64,000 nucleotides of DNA from Theobroma cacao (lineage: Eukaryota > Streptophyta > Magnoliopsida > Malvales > Malvaceae): NCBI RefSeq assembly GCF_000208745.1, contig NC_030858.1, positions 26,438,803-26,502,802 of the forward strand. Direction: 5' to 3'. The notes beneath the pieces are model-generated. The model was not told where the DNA came from. It made no database searches and was given only the letters and a program-made list of their open reading frames with translations. The translations under genes and the position numbers were made by a program. This document shows, in pieces, positions 36,248-48,430 of the stretch (positions are counted from its first letter, which is position 1; each line of letters starts with the position of its first letter).

Positions 36248-38380
36248 GGACAACCAACTATATGTGAAAAGAGAGATGTGTGCATTTGTGCAAACCCGAA
36301 TTCAATTCCTAAGCCATATCATTGAGCAAGGTCACATCTGAATGGATATGTAGAAAGTGAAGGCTATCCAAGAGTAGGTAACTCCTAAGAATATGACTGA
36401 ACTTCACTCATTCTTAAGGCTAGCCAACTATTATCAAAGATTTATGGAAGGATATTCAAAAAGAACGGTGGTACTTACAAAATTGCTAAAAAAAAGACAA
36501 AAGTGGAGTTGGACACCTCGATGCTAAGAAACTTTGGAAGACTTGAAGGAAAAGATGATGATGGGCCTTGTTTTGGCACTCCCAGATATTGAAAAACCTT
36601 TCGAAGTGAAAACAAATGCGTCAAGCTTTGCTATTAGAATAGTATTACTATAGGAAAGACACTTAGTGGCGTTCGAAGTTGAAAGTTGAATGAAGTCAAG
36701 AGGTGATACACAATGTAGGAAAAAGAAATTTTATTAGTAATTCATTGCTTATGGGCTTGGTGACACAAATTATTAGGGACCAAATTCGTGGTTAAGTCAG
36801 ATAATACTATAGTTAGTCACTTCCTTACTTAACCAAAACTCACGACTAAGCAAGTGAGTTGGCAAAAGTTTTTGTCTGAGTTTGATTTTTACTTAAAGCA
36901 TAAGGTTGGAAAGGCTAACCAACCAGTAGATGTTTTCAACAAAAGGCCAAATTCATGGCTCTTAAAGTAGTAACTCCAATCACAGCAAATAGAATAACCA
37001 TAGACATTCGCAACCTTATTGAAGAAAACTTGAAACAAGATCCCCAAGCCATTTTCATTATGAAATTAGTGGAAAGTGGGAAGTCCAACTAATTTTGGGT
37101 GGAAAATGGGCTCCTATTAATAAAAGGGACATCAATATTTGTCCCAAGAGGTAGAAAGCTGAGATAAAAATTGATGCGGGAATGCCATGATACTTCATGG
37201 GCAGGACATCCAAGTTGGCAGCACACCATGGCATTATTGAAACAATGTTACTATTGGCCCCATATGCTACAGGATGTGATGGATTATACCAAGATGTGCT
37301 TTATTTACCAACAGGACAAAGTAGAAAGATAGAAGCTGACAAGAATGCTCAAATCTGTACTAATATCGACCAGACCTTAGAAAAAAATCTCCCAAAGTTG
37401 GAGACTTGGCAGTGATTCTACTGGTAGTGGATTGGTTTTTGAAATACGCTATGTTCATCTCAGTTCAAAAGTTTGTCTCTATAAAACATATGGCATGTAT
37501 GATTTTCAAACATGTGGTGAAGTATTAGGGCATCTCGCAAAGCATTATCAATGACATAGACTATTGGGAATAACTCTTCAAGCTAATGGGACCTAAACTT
37601 AACATCTTCTCCAACTATCATCCCCAAACAAACGAACAAACAGATGGTTTCAATAGATTATTGGAGAAATATTGAGGACATTTTATCCAAGTAAATTAAA
37701 AAAATTGGTTTGATTTATTAGATGTGGCTCAACTATGTTTCAACTCACAGAAAATCTCCTCCACCAATAAAACCCCTTTTGAAGTCATCATTGGGTAGCA
37801 ACCTAGACTTCCCCACACGTCCATAGAGTCATATTGAAGGGAGAGCCTTCGAGCCTTTAACTTCGCTAACAAGTGGAGACAGAATGGGTAGACAAGGGTC
37901 AAAAGGCACAACACTTTAATGTGGGTGACCTTGTGTTACTGAAGATGGTACCTAAATAGCTCAAGTTCCTAAGAAAGAGAGATCGATAACTAGTGCAAAG
38001 TATGAAGGCCTGATAACAATAACTACTAAGGTTGGGATTTCCTCCTACAAGATTGATCCACCCAAGTGGATAAGGGTACACCTAGCGTTCCACGTCAACA
38101 ACCTAAAGTCATTCCATGTAGATTTAGCAGATGCAAACAAGAGTAAGCCACGAGAGCCATCATCAGCACCAAGCCACCATCAAAATGTCAAGTCAAACAA
38201 ATTCTTGCATAAAGGACCACGTTAGTTTCTCGACAACCAATACAAGAGTATTTGGTGAAATGGGAAAGTCTTGGAGCAGATGGAAATCACCTAAGAGAGG
38301 GAAGCTAACCTCCACACCTTCAAGCAGAAGATCAAAATGTTCTACGCCAATCAGTCAACAATAATGTGGATAGATTGAGT
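36243..38380 (+). pseudogene. Chromovirus pol, late RT to chromodomain
   Basis: In broken frames: RT thumb (QFLSHIIEQGH- and [23 protein letters not shown] blocks, 36290-36460), an RNase H region (36590-36960, with 'SDNT..SHFLT' and 'KHKVGKAN'), and the integrase zinc-binding region around 37180-37320 (ECHDTSWAGHPSWQHT..., YYWPHMLQDVMDY). An integrase core with NYHPQTNEQTDG (about 37615-37650) is followed by SIVYTLNPFE-type remnants and the integrase C-terminus with FHVNNLKSFHVD (38080-38120). A chromodomain-like tail (YLVKWKSLGADGN, FKQKIKMFY) lies at 38250-38350. Dozens of lesions are present. Confidence 0.82.
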
Positions 38381-38389
38381 AGGGGAGAA
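38377..38389 (+). other. Polypurine tract of the second chromovirus
   Basis: 'gagtaggggagaa' lies directly before the TGTCATGAGCC LTR start. Confidence 0.8.
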
Positions 38390-38974
38390 TGTCATGAGCC
38401 AACCTTTGTTTAGGGCCATGACAAAGTAGAACTGCCTAAGACACTAAACCCTTTGTACCTTAAGGGGAGATGTCCCTATTTCAAACTTGTAATGGCACTT
38501 GGTAATGTACTTAGAAGAGCTTGTTAAGTTTTTAGGGGAGAGACCCTTTCGAGAAGGAATGTCCCCATTTTATGCTTTGTAACTGTTCTTGGTCACATAA
38601 ATGTAAAAGCTTGTTAACTTTTTATAGGAGGTGAACAGTCGAAAGATTGTTGGGATGGCTCACTAGTAAAGGTATGTTTATAGCTAACCATCCAGGGTTA
38701 CCCCTATGGCCCAACAATGTTGTGTTGGTACGCTAAGTTCGTTTGTACGTACTTTCAATATTGATAAAGCATTTTTTATATGGATCCAGTGGTTGCGTAT
38801 ATGGCATTTATTATGCCCTATGATTTCAATATTGCTTTTTTCACAAACTAACTTGTGGCTATTAATGATGCTTGCTCAGATATAATCGAGTTATTGGTTG
38901 GCTTGTGTGGAAGCGTCAACCCAAGCATCGTATGGACTTTTGCATACTTAAGCAAAGGGACGTAGTTCGTGACA
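38390..38974 (+). repeat. 3' LTR of the second chromovirus (585 bp)
   Basis: It starts TGTCATGAGCC after the purine tract and ends 'tagttcgtgaca', so it has TG...CA ends. Repeated 'agaccctttcgagaagg / ggagatgtccc' phrases lie inside. The partner 5' LTR is not in the window, so the right end is set only by the CA and by loss of LTR character. Confidence 0.7.
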
Positions 38975-39333
38975 CATAGCTTCTCTTTGAGGTGATTTCA
39001 ACTTTTTCACTTTTAACTTCTTTTTTTCTTTTACTTTATTATTCTTTGTTCTTTGACTTCTTTCATTTACAAATTCTGAATTTTTTCTCTCTTCTTTTGC
39101 TATGAATGTCGTAGAATTTATATTGATTTTTGTGTTTCTACTTTCAAACTTCTTTCTTTGTTATGCTGGCATAAGTTTTAATTTCCAACTTCTGTTTGGC
39201 TCGCTTTCAGGTATGTCATTTTTATCTTCTTCTTTTCTCTTTGTTTAATTCTTTCCCATTTTCTTTATCCTTTGCTTTGCTTCCAAGACTTGTAATATTT
39301 GGTTCATTAAAGACTGCTATATATTAAAGAAAT
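38975..39333. other. T-rich stretch, nothing recognised
   Basis: Pyrimidine-rich DNA ('ttctttttttcttttac', 'cttctttcttt') with no open frame, repeat boundary or element that I can identify. Confidence 0.6.
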
Positions 39334-41513
39334 TGTTAGGAAGATAAGCTTAAAGTAAAACTACTAAGAGGGGGTGAATTGGTTATGTAATAAAATTTTT
39401 TCCTTTTTTTAAAAGTTTTGAAGATGCATTAGAAATATGAGAAAATAGAACAACAAAACAAAGTATGAAATGAGTAAGTAAAGAGCAAAAGGAGAAAGAG
39501 TACTCAGTAAGATTTTTACAAGTTCGACCTTCTAATGCCTACGTCCTCTCGCTTGATGGCACAAAGAGTTTGAATCCACTATCAGCTTGCCTTTTCAACA
39601 AGATTAGTCGTAACCTTCACAACATACCTTTTACTAGGATTAAGCATAACCTTTACTAAGACACTACCTTTATCAAGTTCGAGCACAACCTTTACACAAT
39701 CTTTTAAAGGATCAAGCAAAATCTTTTTACCTTTTGCTTGGAGGTATAACCAATACAATAGTGGATCTTAAGAATCTCTAGTTTAAAACCTCTAACAAGG
39801 CTGATAAGGAAGTTTAGGATCAAAAAGGTGGGAGCTTTGTCAAAAGATATAAATGATGAAAGACAGTTGTAGCTTAAAAAGTATCAACTGAAGGATAAAA
39901 AAGTGATCTCTAAAGTTTTACTTTTGCTCAAAGTAGGATTTTTTTTCTTTTCACAGCTTTTTTGATTTTTTTTTTTTGCTCTTGTCTTCTTCAAAGTTGA
40001 TTCAAATTTGTTTTAGTTCTTTACTTTAAAGTCCTTAAGGTAGGTATTTATAGCCTTTGTGATTTCTTACCCATTAGAGTGAAATTTGAATAATTTCTCG
40101 TACGTTTTAGCTAGCTTGTGCATTTTTGTCACAGATGGAGAATCGATTATCTTCTCTTCAATTGTCGGTTTTAAAAAAGTTTAGAGTTTTCTATCTCTAG
40201 TGAATCGATGCTTCTATTCTGAGATGTCGATTTTTCTACAACTAGGGTCAAAGGTGACACCTTTGCAATCTTGGAGAATCAATTCTTCTACCTTAAGGTG
40301 TCAGTTTTTCACTGTGGTCTGGCACAAAAATTTGAATTTGAGGTTGATTTTTTATAGTCCAGTCTTATCCAATTGTGCCATCTCTTTCTTGGTCACCAAG
40401 TTTTTGAATCTTGCCTTTGGTGCTTTAAGAACCAATATCTTCTCCATGTAGAATTGATTCTCTCTTCTTTGTGTTTCTACTTTTTGCATTCTGTCCTTTT
40501 AGAATCGATTCTTTGTCTCTAAGGTGTCAATTCTTCACAAATCCTGAAGCTTCTATTTTTCTAGAACTGACTTCTTTTTTCTCAGAATCGATTCTTCACA
40601 ATTGATCTCTGCTTAAGAACAAACTTCTCCCTTTTTTAGAATCAATTCTTCCTATGATAAAGAAATAAATTTTGCTTTCTTCTCATTTAAGAATCAAGTC
40701 TTTTCTTTTGAGAATTTGATTCTTAGGCTAGCACTTTGAATTTGCAAATAAGAAATCTTTAGGAAAATTAGGAGACATTTCTTTAAGTTCAAAAGCATGA
40801 TCATTCACTTTTAAAACATGTTCAATCAATCTTAGCATTTCAATATATCTTTTTCTTAAGTTCAGCTTCCAAACATCTTTGAGGATTTTATTCAAATTCA
40901 AAAACATTTTTCATTCATTTTCAAAACTCATTAAGTTCAATCAATTTTGTCATTTCAAAACAACAATAAAGCCAATCCAACTAGTTTTGATTTCTCATGA
41001 TGTGTAACAAAAAAGCCATTAGCTCACCAAATTTCAACTTTAACGTAAGAGTTTGATGGTTTTCTCTACTCTATCAATGGTTTGTACTCCCATTTAAGGT
41101 CCAATTTTTGGGTGAAAAAAATCATTCTCGCTATTAAAAGAAGGATTGGTTGACAAACAACATTGTCAACCTACAATACAACCTTTTCTTCCTTGAACAA
41201 CAAGAAGGATGTTTTTTCTCTCAGAAATTTGGACCATCCCATCCTAGCACAACCACTCTAGATTTTTCTTTTGCTTTTATTGCATTCAAGGCTCTTTGCT
41301 TCTTTAGACAACCTCTTTGTCTACCAAAAAACTCTCTTTCTTTTTTCCCTATTTTGTCTTCTCATTTTCTTTGCACGCTTTTTTAAACACATTTTCTAGA
41401 ATTTTTAACCCCTCTATCTTATTTATTGTTATGTTCTTCCTTAAATTTACCTCCCCATTTTCTTTTTAAGTTTGTTGGGTCTTTCAATTTTCTTCTCATG
41501 ATCTTTTCGTTTA
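39334..41513. repeat. Copia-type LTR-like DNA with AGAATCGATTCT motifs
   Basis: It starts TGTTAGGAAGATAAGC, followed 40 bp later by 'aagagggggtgaattgg'. This resembles the end at 51365 (TGTTGGTCCC then 'ggaggggtgaata'). Next comes a 'ttcgaccttctaatgcctacgtc' block like 51510-51530. GAATCGATTC palindromes, intact and decayed, lie at 40135-40720. The right end is unclear. Orientation by analogy with 51365-52521 would be minus, but no purine tract is visible. Confidence 0.5.
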
Positions 41514-42589
41514 TGTAACACCTTGTACCCCCATATAGTAGTCAACATAACCGTATCGATAAGACGAAGGGCCAATTGATGTGAAGTTTACATGTCAAAA
41601 AGTGGTGTTGGGTGAAAGAAATGTTTTAGAGTAAAATATTTTGCATGCGAAAAAATAACAATTAAATAATAATATTTTTGTCGAGGATGAATTAGTGAGG
41701 CAAAAGGTGATTTGGAAGTGAATCAAGGCATAATAAGACATTTTGGGACCAAGAAGAGAAGTAGAGAATTTTAGAATAAAATAATATTTTATTAATAAAA
41801 AAATTAAAATAATAATATTTTATCTGATATCGAGATTAGTCATGAGGGAAGATTATATGGCTAATGTAAGTGGGGGAGAAGAAGAACGAGAGAATTTCGG
41901 AGAAGAACGACGTAAGTGGGGCTCGTGTGCCTTTATTTAATAAAGCAAGAACGGGTTAGTATATATTTAAATATTATGGTGACATATTGGTGAAGTGTAA
42001 ATTTTATATTTTAATTGAACACGTGTAAAGGATGAAAGATAAAAGGAAATTGGAATTAAAAGAAGTGATTGAGGATCAAATCGTAAAGGATGAAAAGTTT
42101 GGTAGGACAAATGGTAAATAAGGAAAAGTTGAGGACTTAAGTGCAATTACCACATTTGAAGTTAAATGGGAATTTACTAACCAAGGGAAATTAGATTATG
42201 TGGAATGATAGAATTTGCATGCAAAAATTTACTATTACATGCAAATGATAGCATGCAAAAAGGAAGAAGTTAGTGAGGAACATGTGGGACCCCTACCATG
42301 AATAGTAAAAGGAAAAATAGTAAAAGTAAGATTAAATTTATTTTTTCATGCAATGGGATTAGTGCATTAGGTGGCCCAATAAGGAAAGGAAAATGTGATG
42401 TGTATATGACTTAAATAATTTAATAAAAGACCAAATAAAATATAAGGTTAAGTTGTGCATGAAATATGATTGGTGGAATAAAGAAATGAAGCAAGGAAGA
42501 ATGAGAGAGTGAGGTGGCGGATGGAGAGAGAATGAAGATAGATTTTGGGTCAATGCACAAGGAAGGAAATTGGTGCATGAAGCACCATT
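41514..42589 (+). repeat. Gypsy-type LTR fragment, TGTAACACC start
   Basis: It starts TGTAACACCTTGTACCCCC, a common start for long plant gypsy LTRs. It continues with 'cgtatcgataagacgaagg' and several 'aaaataatattttatt' runs. No coding sequence. At about 42590 it joins an inverted LTR of the TGTGAGACC family, so its 3' part is lost. Confidence 0.55.
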
Positions 42590-42649
42590 GGATGGCAAAG
42601 AAGTAAAAGATAGGGCAGCAATTGAACAAGATAGGAGACCAAAACAGAA

Positions 42650-42910
42650 AGCTTTTAGCTGCAGCAAGATTCAATCTCGCTGCAGCAAAATTGTAACCCA
42701 GAAACAGAATGTTTCTGGCTGCAGTGAAATTCAATCTAGCTGCAGTGAAATTACAACCCAGAAACAGAAAGTTTCTCACTGCAGCGAGAAGCTACAGTGC
42801 CATTCTCACTGCAGCGAAAATGCATCCTAGCTGCAGCGAGTTTTCAGCCAGCCTACCCTTTCAAAACTCGAGAGTTTTTCGCTGCAGCGAGAATCATTCT
42901 CGCTGCAGCA
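42650..42910 (-). repeat. CTGCAG palindrome cluster in the inverted LTR
   Basis: Nine CTGCAG cores lie in GCTGCAGC-like or CACTGCAGCG-like 12-mers, alternating with 'ttacaacccagaaacagaaag'-type spacers. This corresponds to 35085-35610 of solo LTR 2. Confidence 0.9.
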
Positions 42911-43149
42911 AAATACAGGGCATCAAATGAAAATTTCCCTTTCTCCCAAAGAAAACCACCCTGCTTGAAATGTTCAAAACTAATATGAAACACATAACAA
43001 TTTCTCAAGGTTTAACATGTCAAGTTTCACATGCATTACAACCATAAACCATTATCCATCAATTTCCTATAACACACATATTTACATATGTATATATATA
43101 TACGCATATACCCATCATCATCATCACACCATCCCATCATCATCATCAC

Positions 43150-43275
43150 CAGCTCATGCGCACTCCCTACTCGCACATGGCTGGGTCATCACTGGGTTAT
43201 GCGCACTCCCTACTCGCACATAACCGGGTCATCCTCAGCTTATGCGCACTCCCTACTCGCACATACCCGAGTCAA
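43150..43275 (-). repeat. Minisatellite in the inverted LTR, 43-bp unit
   Basis: 'atgcgcactccctactcgca' starts at 43156, 43199 and 43242, three copies 43 bp apart. It occupies the same LTR position as the minisatellites in the two solo LTRs, but with yet another unit. Confidence 0.9.
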
Positions 43276-44090
43276 TATAATTACACAATATTATATTCAA
43301 GCATATATGTATATCAACATAATGCAGCCACATAGAAATCCATAATAACCACATATCATAACATAAATCATTTCTCAAGAGCTTGTTCCCAAGGCATTCA
43401 TTTTCATGAAAAATCGTATAAAATCATTCAAACGTTTGTCAAATACATTCTATTCCCAAAATAAGTTTTGAAGGCAGTCCACTCACCAATTGGTTGTAAA
43501 GCATTTAGATGACTCTAATTTCCCTAATTGTCCAAATGAGATAATGGGGCTTCCTTAAAACCTAGGATCACATTAACATAAACAATAGATCAATTTACAC
43601 ACTATGAACTCTAAAAGCTATCTCTTAGCTAGTTTTCAATTGCCACATTAAACGGCTATCTATGTTCACTATCTTAATCACTAAAAAGTAATGAACATAG
43701 TCAACAATAAAACAGCTCATAAATCCTAATTACTAGCCAATTTCTGCAACTAAAAATCGAGCTTAGTTCATTACTTACCCTAAGGCTCTTTTATAGTCAA
43801 ATTCTCTTCCAATTGCTTCCAAATCAATAGAGTAATTCTCTTTTTCTCTCTCTAGAATGCCCAACTAGTGAGAGAAAGTCTGAAAATAAGCTTTATCAAG
43901 GGTTTTGAAGTGAGAGGATGAAAGAATTCAAAGGTTATAGTCAAAAGGGTTCAAAGGTGTGAAAATTAGAGCTAGAGAGAGAAAATCATTCAAGCTTCAA
44001 ATCAAGCTTCCATGGAGTTTTGAAGAAACGTGAGAGAGGAGAAGAAGAAGAAGACCGCTGGAAAATCTCTAGAAGCTGCTGGAAATTCAA

Positions 44091-44103
44091 GATATTTATA
44101 GGC
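44091..44103 (-). promoter_or_regulatory. TATA box of the LTR promoter
   Basis: On the minus strand this reads GCCTATAAATATC, about 390 bp into the LTR. Solo LTR 2 has GCCTATGAATATC at the matching place (about 33821), a TATA box with one mutation. Both are followed by 'ttgaatttccagcag', a conserved likely start-site region. Confidence 0.5.
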
Positions 44104-44489
44104 AATCTTATCCTTTCCCTTAAAATTACAAAAATGCCCCTCCACCAATTAACTTATTCTCCTCCAATCTTTTATGCAATCTTTTTGCTCTTTTAACACT
44201 GGGACGAGATCCATAATGGTCTAGACATGTTCGGGTTCATAAAAACTTAAAATTTTAACTCGAGATGAAAAATGACCATTTTGCCCCTATTATGAAAATT
44301 GTTGAAACTTCTAGTTTTCTTCGTATTTTCATCAGCACACATCATTTATGCAATCTTATACCCATTTAAACCTTAAAATATCGTAAAACTTTCTTCTGAA
44401 AGTTTATTAGAGAAAATGACGAAACTACCCCTAGCTCGTATTATTACATCTATACTTAGTTACAAGCCTATAGAGGTTGAGGTCTCACA

Positions 44490-46030
44490 AATTTAATAGA
44501 GTATCTATGTGTTCCACAGCAAAAGAAATTTAGGACACATTAGAAAACTATTATGAGAGAACCAGTCAAGTAAAGGAATAAAAAAGTATGTCAATACTTG
44601 ATTATGAGCTTTTCAAGATGAAAGATAAAGAATCTATCAAAGAAATTTTTGAAAGATTCACCAAAATCATAGGAGGTCTCAAGGCTCTAGGAAGAGAGTT
44701 CCTAAATACATAGTTAGTGAAGAAAATCCTTTATTGTTTTCCTAAATCACGGAAACCTAAGGTCACTGCCATAGAAGAAGCCAAATACTTAAATGTACGT
44801 AAGTTAAATGAACTTTTAGGATCTTTGCTTACTTATGAAATGACCCTTAGGCATGAGAAAGAAAGAAATGAAGCAATTAAAGGAGAGTCAAAAAGAAAAG
44901 ATATTGCTCTCAAGGTTGTGAAGTAGAATGATGAAAACTCACTTAAAAGTGATAATGAAAATGAAAATGATGAAAATATAGTACTATTAACCATAAAGTT
45001 CAATAGATTTTTAAGGAGCAAACAAGGAGGTAGAAAACCTTTTAGAAGTGAAAAACAAAGAAGAAATCTAAGAAAAGATATTCCAAAGGTTGATCATGGA
45101 CATGATTATATTATTTGCTATGAATGCAAAAGCTCAGTCACACTAGATATGAATGTCTAGGACTTAAAAAAATCATCAAAGAAAGTCCAAGAGAAAAGCT
45201 ATGGTAGTTGCATGGATTGATAGTGATGAATCCCAAGATGAACAGGAAAAGGAAATTGTAAACTCTATTTCATGGGAGTTGAAAACTCCAAGGTATGTTT
45301 TTCAAACATTACTTCTTGTTCTTATGATTATGATGATGATGCATATACTTTTGATGAACTCATGATGCATATGATGACTTAACATTTGAGTTTGAACATA
45401 TGAATTTAAAATACAAAAAGGTCATCTCTAAGCTTAAGACAGAAAATGATTGCATGATTAACATTAAGTCTGACTTGGAAAACAAGGTAAAGACTTTAGT
45501 GAATGAAGTGAATAACTTAAAAAACAGAAATAAGCAATTAACTAAATCATATTCTAAATGGAACATAAGCTCATAGAAACTAAATGAAATGCTTGAGACT
45601 CAAAAAACATTCTTTGATAGAAATGGCTTAGGATATGACAAGACAAAAACAAAAGCTTTCTTTGAAAAGAAAATGGTGCATTAAATGTTTGTGTTTGTTG
45701 TCACAATAAGGGACATTCTATATATTTCTATCCTTTTAGAGAAACACCCCCAAAGAAAAGATTGTCAAAAAAGTATGTGGCCTAAAAAGAACCAAACCTA
45801 CATGGGGCAGAATTGTAGAAATTTTTGAGGTTCCAAGTAAAAACAAACTTGGAGAATTAACTCTCATGGACCCAAGAAAACCTGGATACCAAGATCAAAA
45901 TTGGTTCTATTTGTAGAAATGATCAAGGCAAGAATGCATGGATTGAGCTTATTACAAAATTAAGTGATATCTATTCCATGAATGACCTATCTATAGAAAC
46001 TGATTTGTTAATTGTTTGTTGCCTTCTAAT
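44490..46030 (+). pseudogene. Ty1/copia gag-like region
   Basis: Immediately after the inverted LTR, frames read FNRVSMCSTAKEI, then SILDYELFKMKDKESIKE and RFTKIIGGLKALG. These are hallmarks of the UBN2-type gag of plant copia elements. An open stretch (44717-44926) follows: LYCFPKSRKPKVTAIEEAK, then LLGSLLTYEM. An Arg/Lys-rich region leads to a damaged CCHC knuckle (ICYECKSSV...). A coiled-coil-like stretch (about 45360-45570), then FFDRNGLGYDKTKTK and a second knuckle remnant, and PRKPGYQ-type sequence follow to about 46030. There are many stops. The LTR at 42590-44489 appears to have landed inside this gag. Confidence 0.75.
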
Positions 46031-46706
46031 TGGTTTATTATTGTTGAAATAAAGACTAGTTTCTTGAATTCATGATTTGAATGAATGTTGTTTTGATTAT
46101 CTTTCCTACATAATAGTTGTTGAAATAAAATATGCATATCATTGCATACACATGCATCATTCAAAACCAAGAACCTTGTGCACTAGACTTGATTCTACTT
46201 GTAAGATCTCTGGTATTCGATTTGGATAAAAAATTCTTTGATTTTTAAAGAATAGATCCTTCACACACAAAATGATTTCCAAAAGCCTTAGGAATTCAAA
46301 GAATCAACATCTTAAATTTCAAGAATCGATTTTCAAAATGAACTCCAAAAGTCTTGAAAACTAAGGCACAAAGAATCGATTCTTATCATTTAAGAATTGA
46401 CTTTTACACCTTAAGTCAGGAAAGTATTTAAGCTTTAAAACTCTCATTTTCAATTTTTAAAGCTTTTTCAAAGCAAACTCTCACGATCCCGTCTCTCTAA
46501 AGAAATTTTCTCTCTTTCCAACAACAGATTTTTAAGAATAAAAAAACTAAAATTTTCTCAAAAGCTTTTCGACTTCAAATCTTTTTAAATTTTAGTTGAC
46601 TCATTCACAAGTACAAATTATCCAAGAGTAGAATTAGCTCTTTATACGAAAGAATTAACACCCATTTTCTCAAAACCTTGATTTTTCACTCAAACCTTCA
46701 GAAAAA
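46031..46706 (+). repeat. LTR/leader-like DNA before a gag-like gene
   Basis: No clear gene. It contains GAATCGATTC motifs at about 46320-46390, like those in 39334-41513, and then 'tcacgatcccgtctctctaaag' and CT-rich leader-like DNA before an ATG at 46707. I infer the end of an LTR plus the 5' leader of a non-autonomous element. No PBS was found. Confidence 0.4.
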
Positions 46707-47195
46707 ATGGATCCAAATAGGTCAAGAGAAGAAAAAGGAAAAGCTCTTGCCTTTTCGTCAAAGAAACAGAGAAAAGAGAAAACTAATGTTCTCAACATAC
46801 ACTTTTCTATTCCAGTTGAAAGGAAAATGTTCGATTATCATTATGCAACAAGAAAAGTATTTCATGGATAGATTACTGACTTAGAATGGCTGAAGAGTGA
46901 GTTTAGATTTCCTTATATTCAGAATTTAAGAGATATGGGTTGGTACAATCATCTAAACCTAAGAAGAAATTTTCATGAAGATCTGGTAAGAATATTTTAT
47001 TCAAATGGAACAACAAATTATGAAAGAGAAGATAATAATGATATTGTTAGTCATGATGACTCATTCCTCTCTTCATTGGTCGGAGTATCCTATGTCATCA
47101 CACTTTCACTACTTTAAAAGGAGTTAAAGCTAGAACCCTTAAACAAAAACGCAATAACCTTTATGGGTGAAGAGAATGCTATATCTGAAAATGAG
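46707..47195 (+). pseudogene. Gag-like 'putative plant transposon' domain, N-terminal part
   Basis: From ATG 46707 the frame reads MDPNRSREEKGKALAFSS. It then has one TAG, followed by TDLEWLKSEFRFPYIQNL, MGWYNHLNL and DLVRIFYSNG. It goes on to SYVITLSLL, then a stop and KELKLEPL. This pattern (a mid-length alpha-helical region, then 'W..', 'EFY.N' and 'V.G..VVT...LG.LL') is what I know as the putative plant transposon protein domain of non-autonomous plant retroelements. It is homologous in layout to the minus-strand gene at 53230-54766. At about 47195 it runs into a copia RT fragment. Confidence 0.55.
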
Positions 47196-48430
47196 TTAAA
47201 TGCAAAATTCTTTATAATTACAACCTATTTATATGGTTCACTGGATAATGATATCTATATGAAAATCCCTGAAGAATTTAAGTTGCTTGAAGCACACAAT
47301 TTGAATTCTTGGAAAATTTATTTAATCAAATTAAATAAATCTTTATATGGATTAAAGCAATCTGGATGCATGTGGTATTATGGCCTTTGTAAATATTTGT
47401 TAAAAAAAGGGTAAAGAAATCATCCTATATGCCAATTAGTTTCTATAAAAAGATGATGACTTGCATATTATTGAAACTCCTAAAGAGCTATCAAAAGTCA
47501 TAGGTTACTTAAAGAAAAGAATTTTGACATGAAAGACCTTGAAAAGAAAAAGTTTTGTTTGGGTCTTAAGAGTGAGGACTTGACAAATGAAAATTTTGTC
47601 CATTAATCAAATTTTATAGCAAAAGTACTAAAACGATTCTATATGGACAAAGCACATCCATTAAGTTCACTAATGGTTGTAAGGCCACTAAATATGAAAA
47701 AGAATTCTTTCCAACCTCGTGAAGATGATGAAGAATTTCTTGCTCATGAAGTACCATATCTTAATGCAATCTAAGTATTAATGTATCTTGCTAGCAATAC
47801 ATGACCTGATATATCATTTGCTACAATTTATTGGCAAGATATAGTTATTCTCCAACTCGAAGACATTGGAATGGAATTAAACATATACCTTCCATATCTC
47901 CAAAGAACAATGGACATGGACTTATATTACTCAAATGTATTCAAATCAGATTTAATTGGTTATGCAGATGCAATATATTTATCTAATCCAACGAAGCTTG
48001 ATTTCAGATATGTTACTTCTTAACATATGCAACTATGGCTATTTCATGGCATTTTGTAAAATAAATTATAATTGCTACTTTTTCTAGCCATGTAGAAATT
48101 TTAGCAATACATGAGGTAAGTTGTGAATGTGTCTAGTTAAGATCTGTAACTTAACATATTTGAGAAACGTGTGGCTTGTTAACCAAGGAGGAAATTCCAA
48201 TAACGTTATATAAGGATAATATCCCTTACATCGCTCAACTAAAGGAATGATACATTAAAGGCGATAAGACAACATATTTCACCAAAGTTCTTTTTCACTC
48301 ATGATCTTTAAGAAAAAGGTGATATTAATGTTGAAAAAAAACCATTCAATTGACAATCTAGTAGACTTATTTACCAAATCTTTTCCTATTGCAACATTTG
48401 AAAAGTTGGTACAAAAGATTAGAATTTGTC
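47196..48430 (+). pseudogene. Ty1/copia reverse transcriptase and RNase H (copy A)
   Basis: It begins TTYLYGSLDNDIYMKIPEEF, then NKSLYGLKQSGCMWY, signature copia RT blocks, in an open stretch to 47414. After that it is broken: DDLHIIETPKEL (the catalytic YVDD area), KTLKRKSFVWVL-type remains, YMDKAHPLSSLMVV, SDLIGYADA and LAIHE-like RNase H pieces. It ends with LFTKSFPIATFEKL near 48390. The N-terminal half of Pol is absent. It leads directly into the LTR at 48678. Confidence 0.85.

Larger units (their letters stand above)
29691..38974 (+). mobile_element. 5'-truncated chromovirus carrying two solo-LTR insertions
   Basis: Pieces of one Ty3/gypsy pol gene appear in correct order at 29760-30712, 33220-33440 and 36248-38380. 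They are followed by a purine tract and a 585-bp 3' LTR. The gaps are two solo LTRs that each duplicated 5 bp of pol. Gag and the 5' LTR are missing; the left edge abuts an unrelated LTR. All coding parts are riddled with stops. It is clearly older than the element at 930-12212 and from a different lineage with short LTRs. Confidence 0.85.
42590..44489 (-). repeat. Inverted, truncated LTR of the TGTGAGACC family
   Basis: Read on the minus strand from 44489 it begins TGTGAGACCTCAACCTC and follows solo LTR 2: 'gcctataaatatcttgaa' (TATA), 'ggtaagtaatgaactaag', 'attggtgagtggactgcc', the minisatellite and the CTGCAG cluster. Similarity stops at about 42590, within the block matching 35400-35420, so roughly the last 800 bp of the LTR are missing. 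Confidence 0.85.
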
